Assembly: GCA_964599375.1 (NCBI GenBank)
Contig: CAZREW010000003.1
Location: 210,538-274,537 of the forward strand
DNA: 64,000 nucleotides
Source: JAUWCL01 sp964599375
GTDB lineage: Bacteria; Krumholzibacteriota; Krumholzibacteriia; Krumholzibacteriales; Krumholzibacteriaceae
Reading direction: 5' to 3'
The position numbers and the translations under genes are program-made. How positions within the stretch are numbered: the stretch's first letter is position 1; each line of letters begins with the position of its first letter. Shown here piece after piece: positions 33,138-41,701 of this stretch. The notes under the pieces are model-generated. The model did no database searches. It was not told where the DNA came from and saw only the letters and a program-made list of their open reading frames with translations.

Positions 33138-34802
33138 TCACGAACCGGGCCTGTAGCGCCCGAACACCTTTTCCATGGCCGACGATATCTCGCCGAGCGT
33201 GCAGCCGCCCTTTACCGCGGCTATGATGGGAGGCATGAGGTTCCCCGTTCCACGCGCCGTCTCGACGACGGCATCGAGGAGCCGCGCGGCCCCGGCGGCG
33301 TCGCGCTCCTTCCTCATGCGCGCGAGGTTATCGACGTAGCTCTTCTCGATCTCCGTGTCGACCCTGAACTCGTTTTTTACCGTATAGTCGCCGCCGGTGT
33401 ACTTGTTCACTCCGACGACAGAGATATCCTCATGCTCGACACCCCTCTGATATTCCCATGAGGACCTTTCGATCTCACGCTGCGGAAACTGCGCCTCGAT
33501 AGCCTTCACCATCCCGCCCATGCCCTCGATACGGTCCATCAGCCCTAGTATCTTTTCCTCCAGCCCGTCGGTCATCTTCTCGACGAAATAGCTTCCACCG
33601 AGCGGGTCTATCGTATCGCAGACTCCCGATTCCTCGGCGATGATCTGTTGCGTTCGCAGCGCCGTGAGCGCCGATTCCTGCGAGGGGAGGCTCAGCGCTT
33701 CGTCCTTTGAGTTTGTATGCAGGGACTGCGTGCCGCCGAGCACGGCGGCCAGCGCCTGCAGTGTCACGCGGACGACATTGTTCTCTATCTGTTGAGCTGT
33801 GAGCGAGCATCCAGCAGTCTGTGTATGGAAACGCAGGAGGCACGACTGTTCCTTCCCGGCACCGAAGCGTTCCCTCATTATACGGGCGTAGATCCTTCTG
33901 GCGGCCCTGAACTTTGCCACCTCCTCTAGGACATTGTTATGCACGCAGAAGAAGAAGGAAAGCCGTGGGGCGAATTCGTCGACTTCGAGTCCCGCCCTGA
34001 CGGCGGCGCTGACGTACTCGACCGCGTCGGACAGGGTGAATGCGACCTCCTGGACGGCAGACGAACCGGCCTCGCGGATGTGGTACCCGCTGATCGATAT
34101 CGTGTTCCATTTCGGGGCGTACTCCCTGCACCAGGAGAAGATGTCGGTTATTATCCTCATCGACGGGGCGGGAGGGTAGATGTAAGTGCCCCTGGCGTAA
34201 TACTCCTTGAGGATATCGTTCTGGATCGTGCCCTTTATCGACTCGACCGGGACTCCGGTCTCCTCGGCGAGCGCCACGTACATCGCCAGAAGTATCGCCG
34301 CGGTGGCGTTGATCGTCATCGAAGTGCTCACCCTGTCGAGCGGGATGCCGCTCATCAGCGTCCTGAAATCGTCGAGGGTGTCTATCGCGACTCCCACCCG
34401 GCCGACCTCGCCACAGGCCATAGGCGAATCGGAGTCGTACCCCATCTGGGTCGGCAGGTCGAAGGCCACCGACAATCCGGTCTGGCCCTTGTCGAGGAGA
34501 TACCGGAATCTCTTGTTGGTCTCGCTGGCGCTCCCGAATCCGGCGTACTGACGCATCGTCCAGAAGCGCCCTCTGTACATCGTAGGGTAGACTCCACGCG
34601 TGAAGGGATATGAGCCGGGCATTCCCAGCCTTTCGTCGTAAGTCTCCTCAGGAGAATCGGCCGGGGTGCAGACCGGAGTGACCTCTATGCCGGAGGTGGT
34701 CACGAATCTACCGCGCCTTTCGCCGCCCTTCTCCCTGAAGGGGCCGTAGACGCTATCTTCCCAGTTCTTCAGCCGGTCGGCAGGCCTCTTCTTGCCGGCC
34801 AT
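33138..34802 (-). CDS. Methylmalonyl-CoA mutase large subunit
   Basis: A B12-dependent mutase TIM-barrel subunit, 554 residues, with the same family signatures as the plus-strand copy (GLSVAFDLPT, GTIQNDILKEY, ISISGYHIREAG, GGTQSLHTNS). The substrate-selecting residues are Tyr86 (RQYAGF) and Arg204 (EYYARG), matching Tyr89 and Arg207 of true methylmalonyl-CoA mutase. This, with the neighbouring carboxylase and epimerase, supports succinyl-CoA/methylmalonyl-CoA as the substrate pair. It lacks a B12-binding domain and no small subunit is in its operon; it may use the one at 30136 or another elsewhere. It starts 15 bases after the carboxylase gene. Confidence 0.92.
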   Translation of the reverse strand: MAGKKRPADRLKNWEDSVYGPFREKGGERRGRFVTTSGIEVTPVCTPADSPEETYDERLGMPGSYPFTRGVYPTMYRGRFWTMRQYAGFGSASETNKRFRYLLDKGQTGLSVAFDLPTQMGYDSDSPMACGEVGRVGVAIDTLDDFRTLMSGIPLDRVSTSMTINATAAILLAMYVALAEETGVPVESIKGTIQNDILKEYYARGTYIYPPAPSMRIITDIFSWCREYAPKWNTISISGYHIREAGSSAVQEVAFTLSDAVEYVSAAVRAGLEVDEFAPRLSFFFCVHNNVLEEVAKFRAARRIYARIMRERFGAGKEQSCLLRFHTQTAGCSLTAQQIENNVVRVTLQALAAVLGGTQSLHTNSKDEALSLPSQESALTALRTQQIIAEESGVCDTIDPLGGSYFVEKMTDGLEEKILGLMDRIEGMGGMVKAIEAQFPQREIERSSWEYQRGVEHEDISVVGVNKYTGGDYTVKNEFRVDTEIEKSYVDNLARMRKERDAAGAARLLDAVVETARGTGNLMPPIIAAVKGGCTLGEISSAMEKVFGRYRPGS

Positions 34803-34817
34803 CAGTCTACCTCCATA

Positions 34818-36371
34818 TCAGAGCGGGATGTTGCCGTGCTTCTTCGGCGGGAGGGTCTGTCTCTTATTGAGCAGGTTCTCCAGTGCGTGAATGATCATGG
34901 GTCTGGTCGCCTCAGGCATGATCACATCGTCGAGGTATCCGAGCCCCGCTGCGACGAAAGGATTGTTGAAACGTTCGGTATACTCGTCCATCCTGATCTG
35001 CCGCTCGGTCTCCGGTTCTTCGGCCTCTTCTATCGCTTTCCTGTAGAGGATGTTGACGGCGCCCTCGGCCCCCATTACGGCGAGCTCGGCGGTAGGCCAC
35101 GCGACGTTGTAATCGGACCTGATGTGCTTGCTCGACATGACGCAGTATGCGCCGCCGTAAGCCTTTCTCGTCACGACCGTCAGCTTCGGCACGGTCGCCT
35201 CGCAGTAGGCATAGATCAGCTTCGCGCCGTGCCTTATTATCCCGTTCCATTCCTGGTCCGTGCCGGGCAGGAACCCGGGCACATCCTCGAAAGTGAGCAG
35301 AGGGACATTGAAGGCGTCGCAGAATCGGACGAAGCGCGCTCCCTTGATCGAGCTCTCGATGTCGAGCACTCCGGCCATGTGCGCCGGCTGGTTCGCGACG
35401 ATGCCGACCGAATGACCATTGAGACGGGCGTATCCGACGACGATGTTCTGGGCGTGCAGGGGCATCACCTCGAAGAATCTCCCGTCGTCCACTACCAGTT
35501 TTATGACTTCCTTGATATCGTATGGGGCTCTCGGGTCGTCAGGAACGAGTCCCCTCAGCTCGGGGGACTGCCTGTTCGGATCGTCGACCGGCGTGACGAA
35601 AGGGGGATCCTCCAGGTTGTTCTGCGGGATGTAGGAGAGAAGTTCCTTTATCATCTCGACGCATTCCTCGTCGTCCTCGGCCATGAAATGGGCCACGCCG
35701 CTCCTGGAGTTGTGCGTAAGGGCGCCACCGAGCTCCTCGTGAGTGACGTCCTCATGAGTCACCTGCCTGATGACGTTGGGGCCCGTTATGTACATGTGGC
35801 TGGTCTTGTCGACCATGAATATGAAGTCGGTCAGGGCTGGGGAGTAGACCGCTCCGCCCGCGCTTGGCCCCATGATGGCTGATATCTGGGGTATGACGCC
35901 CGAGGAGAGGGTGTTGCGAAGGAAGATCTCCGCGTACCCGGCAAGGGCCGCTACGCCCTCCTGGATCCTCGCCCCGCCGCTGTCTGAGATCCCCACCACA
36001 GGAGCGCCGTTCTCGAGCGCCATGTCCATCAGGCGGATGATCTTTCCGGCGTGAGCTTCTCCCAAAGAGCCTCCAAAAACCGTGAAGTCCTGGGCGAAAG
36101 CGAATGTGAGTCTACCGTTTACAAGGCCTTGCCCGCAGACCACGCCATCGCCTACCATCTTCTTATCGGCGAGCCCCGGCCAGGTGCTGCGGTGGGTCAC
36201 GAAGACCCCCATCTCCTGGAATGTCCCCTCGTCGAATAGGATATGTATCCTCTCCCGCGCCGTCATCCGGCCGGATTCGTGGATCTTCTGTATCCTCGTC
36301 CTGCCTCCGCCCAGTAGGGCTTGCTCGCGTTTTTTCTCCAGATCGTCGTACTTTTCCTGACGGTTCTTCAA
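34818..36371 (-). CDS. Acyl-CoA (propionyl-CoA) carboxylase carboxyltransferase beta subunit
   Basis: The carboxyltransferase half of a biotin-dependent carboxylase (517 residues). Visible are the two crotonase-like halves: DFTVFGGSLGEAHAGKI, SGGARIQEGV and PSAGGAVYSPALTDF in the first, and PGFLPGTDQEWNGIIRHGAKL and KAYGGAYCVM in the second. Its neighbours, mutase and epimerase, indicate propionyl-CoA as substrate. No biotin carboxylase or biotin carrier gene lies in the window, so those must be elsewhere. The TTG at 36371 has GGAGGAGG directly upstream and gives the normal N-terminus; the longer in-frame start at 36413 lacks a site. It is the first gene of its operon. Confidence 0.93.
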   Translation of the reverse strand: MKNRQEKYDDLEKKREQALLGGGRTRIQKIHESGRMTARERIHILFDEGTFQEMGVFVTHRSTWPGLADKKMVGDGVVCGQGLVNGRLTFAFAQDFTVFGGSLGEAHAGKIIRLMDMALENGAPVVGISDSGGARIQEGVAALAGYAEIFLRNTLSSGVIPQISAIMGPSAGGAVYSPALTDFIFMVDKTSHMYITGPNVIRQVTHEDVTHEELGGALTHNSRSGVAHFMAEDDEECVEMIKELLSYIPQNNLEDPPFVTPVDDPNRQSPELRGLVPDDPRAPYDIKEVIKLVVDDGRFFEVMPLHAQNIVVGYARLNGHSVGIVANQPAHMAGVLDIESSIKGARFVRFCDAFNVPLLTFEDVPGFLPGTDQEWNGIIRHGAKLIYAYCEATVPKLTVVTRKAYGGAYCVMSSKHIRSDYNVAWPTAELAVMGAEGAVNILYRKAIEEAEEPETERQIRMDEYTERFNNPFVAAGLGYLDDVIMPEATRPMIIHALENLLNKRQTLPPKKHGNIPL

Positions 36372-36436
36372 ATCGTCCTCCTCCCGCGCGGGGCCGGTAC
36401 CAGCGGGGCGCACGGGCCAAGATACCGGTCCTGGAT

Positions 36437-36465
36437 ATATTATTGAATGGGAGGTTGAGGGTCAA
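36437..36465 (-). promoter_or_regulatory. Predicted sigma-70 promoter for the carboxylase-mutase-epimerase operon
   Basis: Minus strand: TTGACC (36465-36460), a 17-base spacer, TAATAT (36442-36437). It lies about 65 bases before the TTG start at 36371. Confidence 0.65.
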
Positions 36466-36490
36466 TCGGAATATCTGCCGTCGAAATCGT

Positions 36491-36520
36491 TTGAATAAAA
36501 GCTCCCTGCAGGTCTATTAT
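36491..36520 (+). promoter_or_regulatory. Predicted sigma-70 promoter for the lipoprotein-M6 protease pair
   Basis: TTGAAT (36491-36496), an 18-base spacer, TATTAT (36515-36520). The first gene starts about 55 bases downstream of the expected transcription start. Confidence 0.6.
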
Positions 36521-36582
36521 CAAATCCGATATCACTTGAGTTATCATGGAGTTTTTAACATCTTGGAGAAAGGATAGAGATC

Positions 36583-37164
36583 ATGAGCGGAAATGAAGGA
36601 ATAAGAAGTGCATCGATCCTGCTGGCACTGATCCTGGTCCCGGTCCTGGCCCTGTCATGCGGCGGGAAAAAGGAGGCGGAGGCGGAAAAACCGGCGGAGG
36701 CGAAGCAGGACGAGACGATCGCCTATGTCAACGAAGAGGTCAGCTATGGCCTTTACTTCGATGAAGAAGGGACAAAGAGGACTCTCCGCCTTAAAAAGGG
36801 ACAGGAAGAGTTCACCGGCTATTTCTTCCTGATGTGCCCCGATTACAAGAATATCGCTTCGACGCAGTTCCGGCTGGAGATGCCCGGGGGAGTCGTTATA
36901 GTGAACGACAAGTACCGCATGGACAGGGTCATGTCGATGGGGACCTTTCAGAGGGGCATCAGCGAAAGGTACGCGCCATGTGTTCCGGGGCCGAAGATCC
37001 TTCTGCACACCTTCACTTTCAGGGTGACTGGTCCGCTCGACAACGCCGTCTTTACGATACTTCCATCGCTGGACGACCAGTTTCTGGCCGTGGCGGAATG
37101 CGAGGAGGGTTATCCTATAATCAGGGCATCCGCTTTCAAGGCTGTGGTCAACCCCTCTGACTGA
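36583..37164 (+). CDS. Putative lipoprotein of unknown function
   Basis: A signal peptide ends at ALSC (Cys26), a somewhat weak lipobox, followed by a charged linker (GGKKEAEAEKPAEAKQDE) typical of lipoproteins. The remaining 140 or so residues look like a single beta-sandwich (LYFDEEGTKRTLRLKKGQEEFTGYFFL, FRLEMPGGVVI, LLHTFTFRVTG), perhaps cohesin-like in its strand pattern, but I recognise no family. It lies nine bases upstream of the M6 metalloprotease gene and shares its promoter, so it may be a partner or anchor of that protease. This is inferred from position only. Confidence 0.75.
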   Translation: MSGNEGIRSASILLALILVPVLALSCGGKKEAEAEKPAEAKQDETIAYVNEEVSYGLYFDEEGTKRTLRLKKGQEEFTGYFFLMCPDYKNIASTQFRLEMPGGVVIVNDKYRMDRVMSMGTFQRGISERYAPCVPGPKILLHTFTFRVTGPLDNAVFTILPSLDDQFLAVAECEEGYPIIRASAFKAVVNPSD

Positions 37165-37172
37165 GTTGCAGG

Positions 37173-40100
37173 ATGATGAACTGGACATCATTTAAAAGAA
37201 TATTGCCGGCAGCCCTGTTGCCGGTTTTTTATGTCATGCTTCTGAGTGTCAACGCTTCGGCCATCGTATCGCCTCGAGGCGGGGGAGAGCTCCCGGAGGG
37301 ATTCAAGACCGGCAAAGGGAAAGATGCCCGCTCGTTCATGCCGGGTAGAGGCTGGATCGGAAAAGCGGCACAGGTCAGGGCCGCGTCGCTGGCCGCTTTC
37401 TCTACCGGCGCCCCGTCGGAAACGGCGCTCACCGGCACTATGAGGATACCGGTAATAGGCGGACTTTACACTGACTATGTCGGGCATACGCTGCAGAGCC
37501 TTACTCTTCTCCAGGTCGAGCTTTTCGACGGGCCCTGGGCGACAGGGACTATGGCGCAGTATTTCCAGGAAGCCTCCAGGGGGCTTTTCGATGTCACGGG
37601 CGATGTCTATGGATGGGTGGAGCTGGCGAACGACGAGGATTATTACGTAGTCCCGCCGTCAGGCGGGACGATGGTCGGTTATTCCAGGACGAACGAATTC
37701 ATCGAGGAAGCGGTCGCGGGCGTCGACGTCGAGGTCGATTTCGGCCAGTATGACAACGATGGCCCCGATGGCTTGCCCAACTCGGGGGACGATGACGGTT
37801 ACGTCGATGCCCTCGTGCTGGTCCATCCGGCAATGGGAGCGGAATGTACATCCAATTTCTACCATATGTGGTCCCATTCATATCAGTACAGCCTCTGGGA
37901 CGGGGTGCCGGGAGGGGCCCTAGCGACCGATGATCCTGCCGCAGGCGGCGGGTTCATCCTGATCGACGACTATATAATGGCCCCGACCGTATCGTGCGAT
38001 ACGGGACTTATCGAGATAGGAGTCTTCTGCCATGAGCTGGGACATACTATAGGTCTCCCGGATCTTTACGATGACTACGGTTCCTATGGCATTGGGTACT
38101 GGGGACTCATGGGCAGCGGAAATTGGAACACTCCGGAATCGCCCGCCCATCCCTGCGGATGGTCCAAGGAGCAGCTTGGCTGGGTCGACGTGACAGAGGT
38201 TGGCTGGGTGCCGGAACAGATCCAGCTCCTCCCGGTCATACAAGCCGGAGAAGTGATCAGACTCAATACTCCGACAAGAAGGTTCAGGCGGACGGTGCCA
38301 CCATCCTCGGCGACAGGATGGGGCATGGTCTGCGGATACAACGAGTCCGAAGCTGATTTCAGGGGATGGCCCGGTGGTGCCGGCTACGGCAACGACTGGA
38401 ACGAGTCGATCAGCCGGACGTTCAGGTTCGGCGGCAGTGGACCGGTCACGCTCAGTTATTACGTACAGACGGATCTGGAAGAATATTACGATTTCGCCTA
38501 TGTGCTTCTGCGGCTTTCCACCGGCACGGACGTGGAGACACTCGCGGTATATACCGGCCAGAACGGTTTTTCCCCGGAGACGATCGACCTGAGTCCGTAT
38601 CTGACTGGTCCGGGATCCGGATACGGCTACACGGTTTCCTTCAATATGGTGAGCGACTTCAATTTCAGCGACGAAGACGGTTACTTCAACTCTGCCACGG
38701 CCCGGGCCTTTCTTATCGACAATGTCAGCGTTCAGGGGGGTGGCGAGGATTATTTCACGGATTTCGAGCAGGATACTGGAGGATGGAGGGAGACATCTGC
38801 TCCTGCCGAATATTTCCTTGTCGAATACAGGACAAAAGCCGGCTTCGATATTAATCTGCCTGGAGAAGGACTGCTGATCTGGCATGCAGAGAATAGCCTG
38901 GCCTACTCTGATCTTGGCAACTCCGGGGGCTCCTCGAATACGCAGACAAGAGGACTGGTCCTGCAGGAGGCAGACGGCAGATATGACCTGATCAGCACGG
39001 GAGGGAATGCGGGAGACTCGGGCGATCCATACCCCGGAAGTACTCGCAATACGGACTTTTACATGTCGTCCTGGCCGTCCAGCGACGACAACAACGGAGA
39101 TCCGACACCAGTCTCGGTCAGGGGAATTAACGATGGATCCGCTTTTTTCAGCGCCGGGATGCCGGCCCCGACTGTCGCATCGATCGAGCCGCAGGAGATA
39201 GACAAGGGAGCGGGAGACACCGTCTATTTCGACATCCGTGGCACCGGCATACTTTTTGGGGCCGGATGTTCTCTCTCGAGGATGGATCAGACTGTAGAAG
39301 CGGATTCAGTCGGATGGCTCGGAGAGAACAGGATCATCGCCAGGTTCGGCGTCGGAAGCCTATTCTCCGGGGACTGGGATGTCACGGTGGAAAGTGGGGA
39401 CGGTCAGCAGGGAACGCTCGATGGCGGACTGACGGTTATTTCGACGATCGTCTCAGCCGGAGTCGAGACCGGCCTTGAGTACATCAGGCCCTTCTGGTCG
39501 GTCAGTCCCCTGGACGGACTTGTGGGCAGCCTCATCTACCGCTCCGAGGCGGGCGGGCCTTTTCTCCAGCTGGGCGACACGCTGAGAAGCGCTACTGGAG
39601 GATTTGAATATCTCGATGAGAGCGTATCGCCCGGTGCGACCTACATGTACAGCATAAGCGTCATATACGGGACGATGCATGAGGATCTCACATTCTCAGG
39701 GGAATACACGACGATCGAGCACGATTTCCGGATCGTCGCATCGGACGTAGAGACCGGTCTTTTCTATCTGCGGCCCATATGGCTGGTCAGTCCAGTAGAG
39801 CGTCTCCTCGGAAGCCTGATCTACAGGTCTGATGACGGCGGGCCGTTCACTCAGCTGAGCGACACGCTGAGGAGTGATACAGGAGGCTTTGAATATATCG
39901 ATGAGAGCGTGTCACCGGGTATAGCATACAGATACAGCGCGAAGGTCATCTACGATTACACGGAGGAGGAGTTCGTCTTCTCCGGGGTCTACTCGATCGG
40001 AGACTACGATTTCCATGTCATCGGCCAGTACCCCAATCCCTTCAGTCGATCGACGAAGATAATCTTCTTTTCGCCCGGACCCGGCGATGTGAATGTCAGG

Positions 40101-40274
40101 TTCTTTGACGTATCGGGAAAGCTTGTCGACGATCTGGGGACCTCTTCTTACGGGCGAGGCACTCACGAGGTTACATGGAAGCCGTCACCGGCAAGGATAG
40201 CGAGCGGCGTATATTTCTGCAGAGTATCCAGGGGGGATCTGAGCTCTACCCTGAAGACCGTCCTCGTCAGATAG
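37173..40274 (+). CDS. Secreted M6-family metalloprotease with C-terminal sorting-like domain
   Basis: A signal peptide (MMNWTSFKRILPAALLP..NASA) and a propeptide-like region lead to an M6 (immune inhibitor A) catalytic domain with the zinc site HELGH at residues 287-291, followed by TIGLPDLYD and the GYWGLMGSGNW turn. Beyond it are beta-domains (about 380-730), two tandem repeats of about 88 residues (roughly 760-945, both containing the SLIYRS and GGFEY blocks), and a FlgD-like/type-A sorting domain (YPNPFSRSTKI, FFDVSGKLV, SGVYFCRV, about 950-1033). Such tails direct proteins to the outer surface in FCB-type secretion systems. At 1033 residues it is larger than classic M6 enzymes. It is co-transcribed with the small lipoprotein. 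Confidence 0.9.
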   Translation: MMNWTSFKRILPAALLPVFYVMLLSVNASAIVSPRGGGELPEGFKTGKGKDARSFMPGRGWIGKAAQVRAASLAAFSTGAPSETALTGTMRIPVIGGLYTDYVGHTLQSLTLLQVELFDGPWATGTMAQYFQEASRGLFDVTGDVYGWVELANDEDYYVVPPSGGTMVGYSRTNEFIEEAVAGVDVEVDFGQYDNDGPDGLPNSGDDDGYVDALVLVHPAMGAECTSNFYHMWSHSYQYSLWDGVPGGALATDDPAAGGGFILIDDYIMAPTVSCDTGLIEIGVFCHELGHTIGLPDLYDDYGSYGIGYWGLMGSGNWNTPESPAHPCGWSKEQLGWVDVTEVGWVPEQIQLLPVIQAGEVIRLNTPTRRFRRTVPPSSATGWGMVCGYNESEADFRGWPGGAGYGNDWNESISRTFRFGGSGPVTLSYYVQTDLEEYYDFAYVLLRLSTGTDVETLAVYTGQNGFSPETIDLSPYLTGPGSGYGYTVSFNMVSDFNFSDEDGYFNSATARAFLIDNVSVQGGGEDYFTDFEQDTGGWRETSAPAEYFLVEYRTKAGFDINLPGEGLLIWHAENSLAYSDLGNSGGSSNTQTRGLVLQEADGRYDLISTGGNAGDSGDPYPGSTRNTDFYMSSWPSSDDNNGDPTPVSVRGINDGSAFFSAGMPAPTVASIEPQEIDKGAGDTVYFDIRGTGILFGAGCSLSRMDQTVEADSVGWLGENRIIARFGVGSLFSGDWDVTVESGDGQQGTLDGGLTVISTIVSAGVETGLEYIRPFWSVSPLDGLVGSLIYRSEAGGPFLQLGDTLRSATGGFEYLDESVSPGATYMYSISVIYGTMHEDLTFSGEYTTIEHDFRIVASDVETGLFYLRPIWLVSPVERLLGSLIYRSDDGGPFTQLSDTLRSDTGGFEYIDESVSPGIAYRYSAKVIYDYTEEEFVFSGVYSIGDYDFHVIGQYPNPFSRSTKIIFFSPGPGDVNVRFFDVSGKLVDDLGTSSYGRGTHEVTWKPSPARIASGVYFCRVSRGDLSSTLKTVLVR

Positions 40275-40277
40275 GGA

Positions 40278-40874
40278 TCAGAAGGTATAAGAAGCACCAA
40301 GGTAGAGAGCGACCTGCGTGAACCTGACCTCGCTCACTTCCACATACTGCCTGTAGAACTCGTATACCCTGTAACTGTAGGGCGTAAAGAGCAGATCAAC
40401 GCCGGCCTCGATTTGGAATGCGGCGTTTATCGACCTGGTGATGCCGACACCGGCGACGATGTAGAAGACCGTCTGCGAGGGGCGGAACTCCTGGATCGGG
40501 TCTGAGATGACGGGATCGGCCGTCATGAGCGCCAGGGCGATCCTGGCCGAAGGCCGCCAGGGTATCCATACCGGCAGGAATGCCGATATTCCGAGTTGTC
40601 CGTTGAATCCCGTGACATTGTGATCACCCTGCCTGGCGGCATATCCTCCCAGGCGATTCTCGAAAAACACGTTCTGCCTGATCTCGTACTTCAGCACCAG
40701 GTCCGCGCCACCGCCGCTGTCAATGTCGAAGTAATCGTTGTCGAAGACGTAGAATACGGGGAGCAGGCCGGCGTTGAGGCGGCGCATCTCCTGCGCGTTG
40801 GCACCCGATATCGCCGAAGCCAGGAGAGCAGTGAAAATGACCGCGGGAGCGTACCGCTGGAATCTCAAGATCAC
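40278..40874 (-). CDS. Small outer-membrane beta-barrel-like protein
   Basis: A signal peptide (cleavage near GANAQ) is followed by about 170 residues of alternating beta-strands ending in LGASYTF, the terminal Phe signal of outer-membrane barrels. Patterns such as NVFFENRLGGYAAR, FYIVAGVGITRSI and FQIEAGVDLLF suit an eight-strand barrel. No specific family is recognised. It converges on the M6 protease gene with a three-base gap and is divergent from the DtxR/FeoB operon with a full promoter of its own, so a link to metal supply is possible but unproved. Confidence 0.75.
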   Translation of the reverse strand: MILRFQRYAPAVIFTALLASAISGANAQEMRRLNAGLLPVFYVFDNDYFDIDSGGGADLVLKYEIRQNVFFENRLGGYAARQGDHNVTGFNGQLGISAFLPVWIPWRPSARIALALMTADPVISDPIQEFRPSQTVFYIVAGVGITRSINAAFQIEAGVDLLFTPYSYRVYEFYRQYVEVSEVRFTQVALYLGASYTF

Positions 40875-40903
40875 TCCTTTCTGGGGTCCCTGCCTTCTTG
40901 ATA

Positions 40904-40931
40904 ATTATATAAGGATGGGGCCATATGTAAA
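40904..40931 (-). promoter_or_regulatory. Predicted sigma-70 promoter for the barrel protein gene
   Basis: Minus strand: TTTACA (40931-40926), a 16-base spacer, a perfect TATAAT (40909-40904). Expected start is near 40897, about 23 bases before the ATG. Confidence 0.7.
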
Positions 40932-40944
40932 AGCATTATCAGGA

Positions 40945-40973
40945 TTGACACACCTGCCGGCTATGACTTAATT
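40945..40973 (+). promoter_or_regulatory. Predicted sigma-70 promoter for the DtxR-FeoB operon
   Basis: TTGACA (40945-40950), a 17-base spacer, a weak TTAATT (40968-40973). The start codon at 41000 is about 20 bases after the expected transcription start. The 13-base gap to the divergent promoter could let one bound regulator cover both; I found no clear operator palindrome. Confidence 0.5.
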
Positions 40974-40999
40974 TCCGCCTGAGACCGGAGGAACAAGAA

Positions 41000-41677
41000 T
41001 TGAACAACAATAGCCAGTGTTATCACGATCCGCTCGACGAGATACTCGAGAGTGTCTGGATGCTCGACGAAGCGGGCAAAAGCAGGGATTCCCGCAGTAT
41101 TATCGAGAACAGCCATTCCGGAGCGGCCGACGCGCGCCATATCGACAAGCTTGTCGAGCATGGATATCTCACCCGTTCCGCTGAAGACAGGTACGATTTT
41201 ACAGAAAAAGGGAAGAAACGGGCGGGGGATATCATCAGGCGCCACAGGTTGGCGGAGCGTCTTCTGGTGGACGTGCTCAACGTCCGGGAGAACGTGGCCA
41301 TCGAATCTGACGCCTGCGCGTTCGAGCATTTCCTCTCGCCTGAGGTGACGGACCACATCTGCACGTTGCTGGGCCATCCCGCCAAGTGCCCACACGGTCA
41401 CGATATTCCAAGGGGCAAGTGCTGCGAGCGGGCGCAGAAGCAGGTCGAGACGGCAGTCGTTTCTCTTGCCGAGCTTAAGGCGGGAGAGAGTGGCAGGATA
41501 GTCTATATAGCTACGGTCGATCATCAGAGGCTGGACAGGTTGACGTCGCTGGGCCTCTTCCCTGGAAGGGTCGTGAAAGTCCACCAGAAAGAGCCCCTCC
41601 TGATACTCATCCTCGGAGAGACGCAGATAGCTCTGGAGAAGAGGATCGTCGATGACGTCAAGGTAGTGCGCAGCTGA
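41000..41677 (+). CDS. DtxR/MntR-family metal-dependent repressor with C-terminal FeoA domain
   Basis: The N-terminal half is a winged helix followed by the DtxR dimerisation and metal-binding domain, with the family's typical segments RHRLAERLLVDVL, ACAFEHFLSPEV and CPHGHDIP (metal ligands Glu, His, Cys). The C-terminal 75 residues (VSLAELKAGESGRIVYI ... LTSLGLFPGRVVKV) form a FeoA/SH3-like domain. Such regulators bind DNA when Fe(II) or Mn(II) is plentiful. It lies 24 bases upstream of feoB with no separate feoA, so it probably represses this operon and may also act on FeoB. The first helix of the HTH is less conserved than usual. TTG start, with CCGGAGG about 9 bases upstream. Confidence 0.88.
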   Translation: MNNNSQCYHDPLDEILESVWMLDEAGKSRDSRSIIENSHSGAADARHIDKLVEHGYLTRSAEDRYDFTEKGKKRAGDIIRRHRLAERLLVDVLNVRENVAIESDACAFEHFLSPEVTDHICTLLGHPAKCPHGHDIPRGKCCERAQKQVETAVVSLAELKAGESGRIVYIATVDHQRLDRLTSLGLFPGRVVKVHQKEPLLILILGETQIALEKRIVDDVKVVRS

Positions 41678-41701
41678 CACAGCAAACGGGACCCATTTGA
41701 A

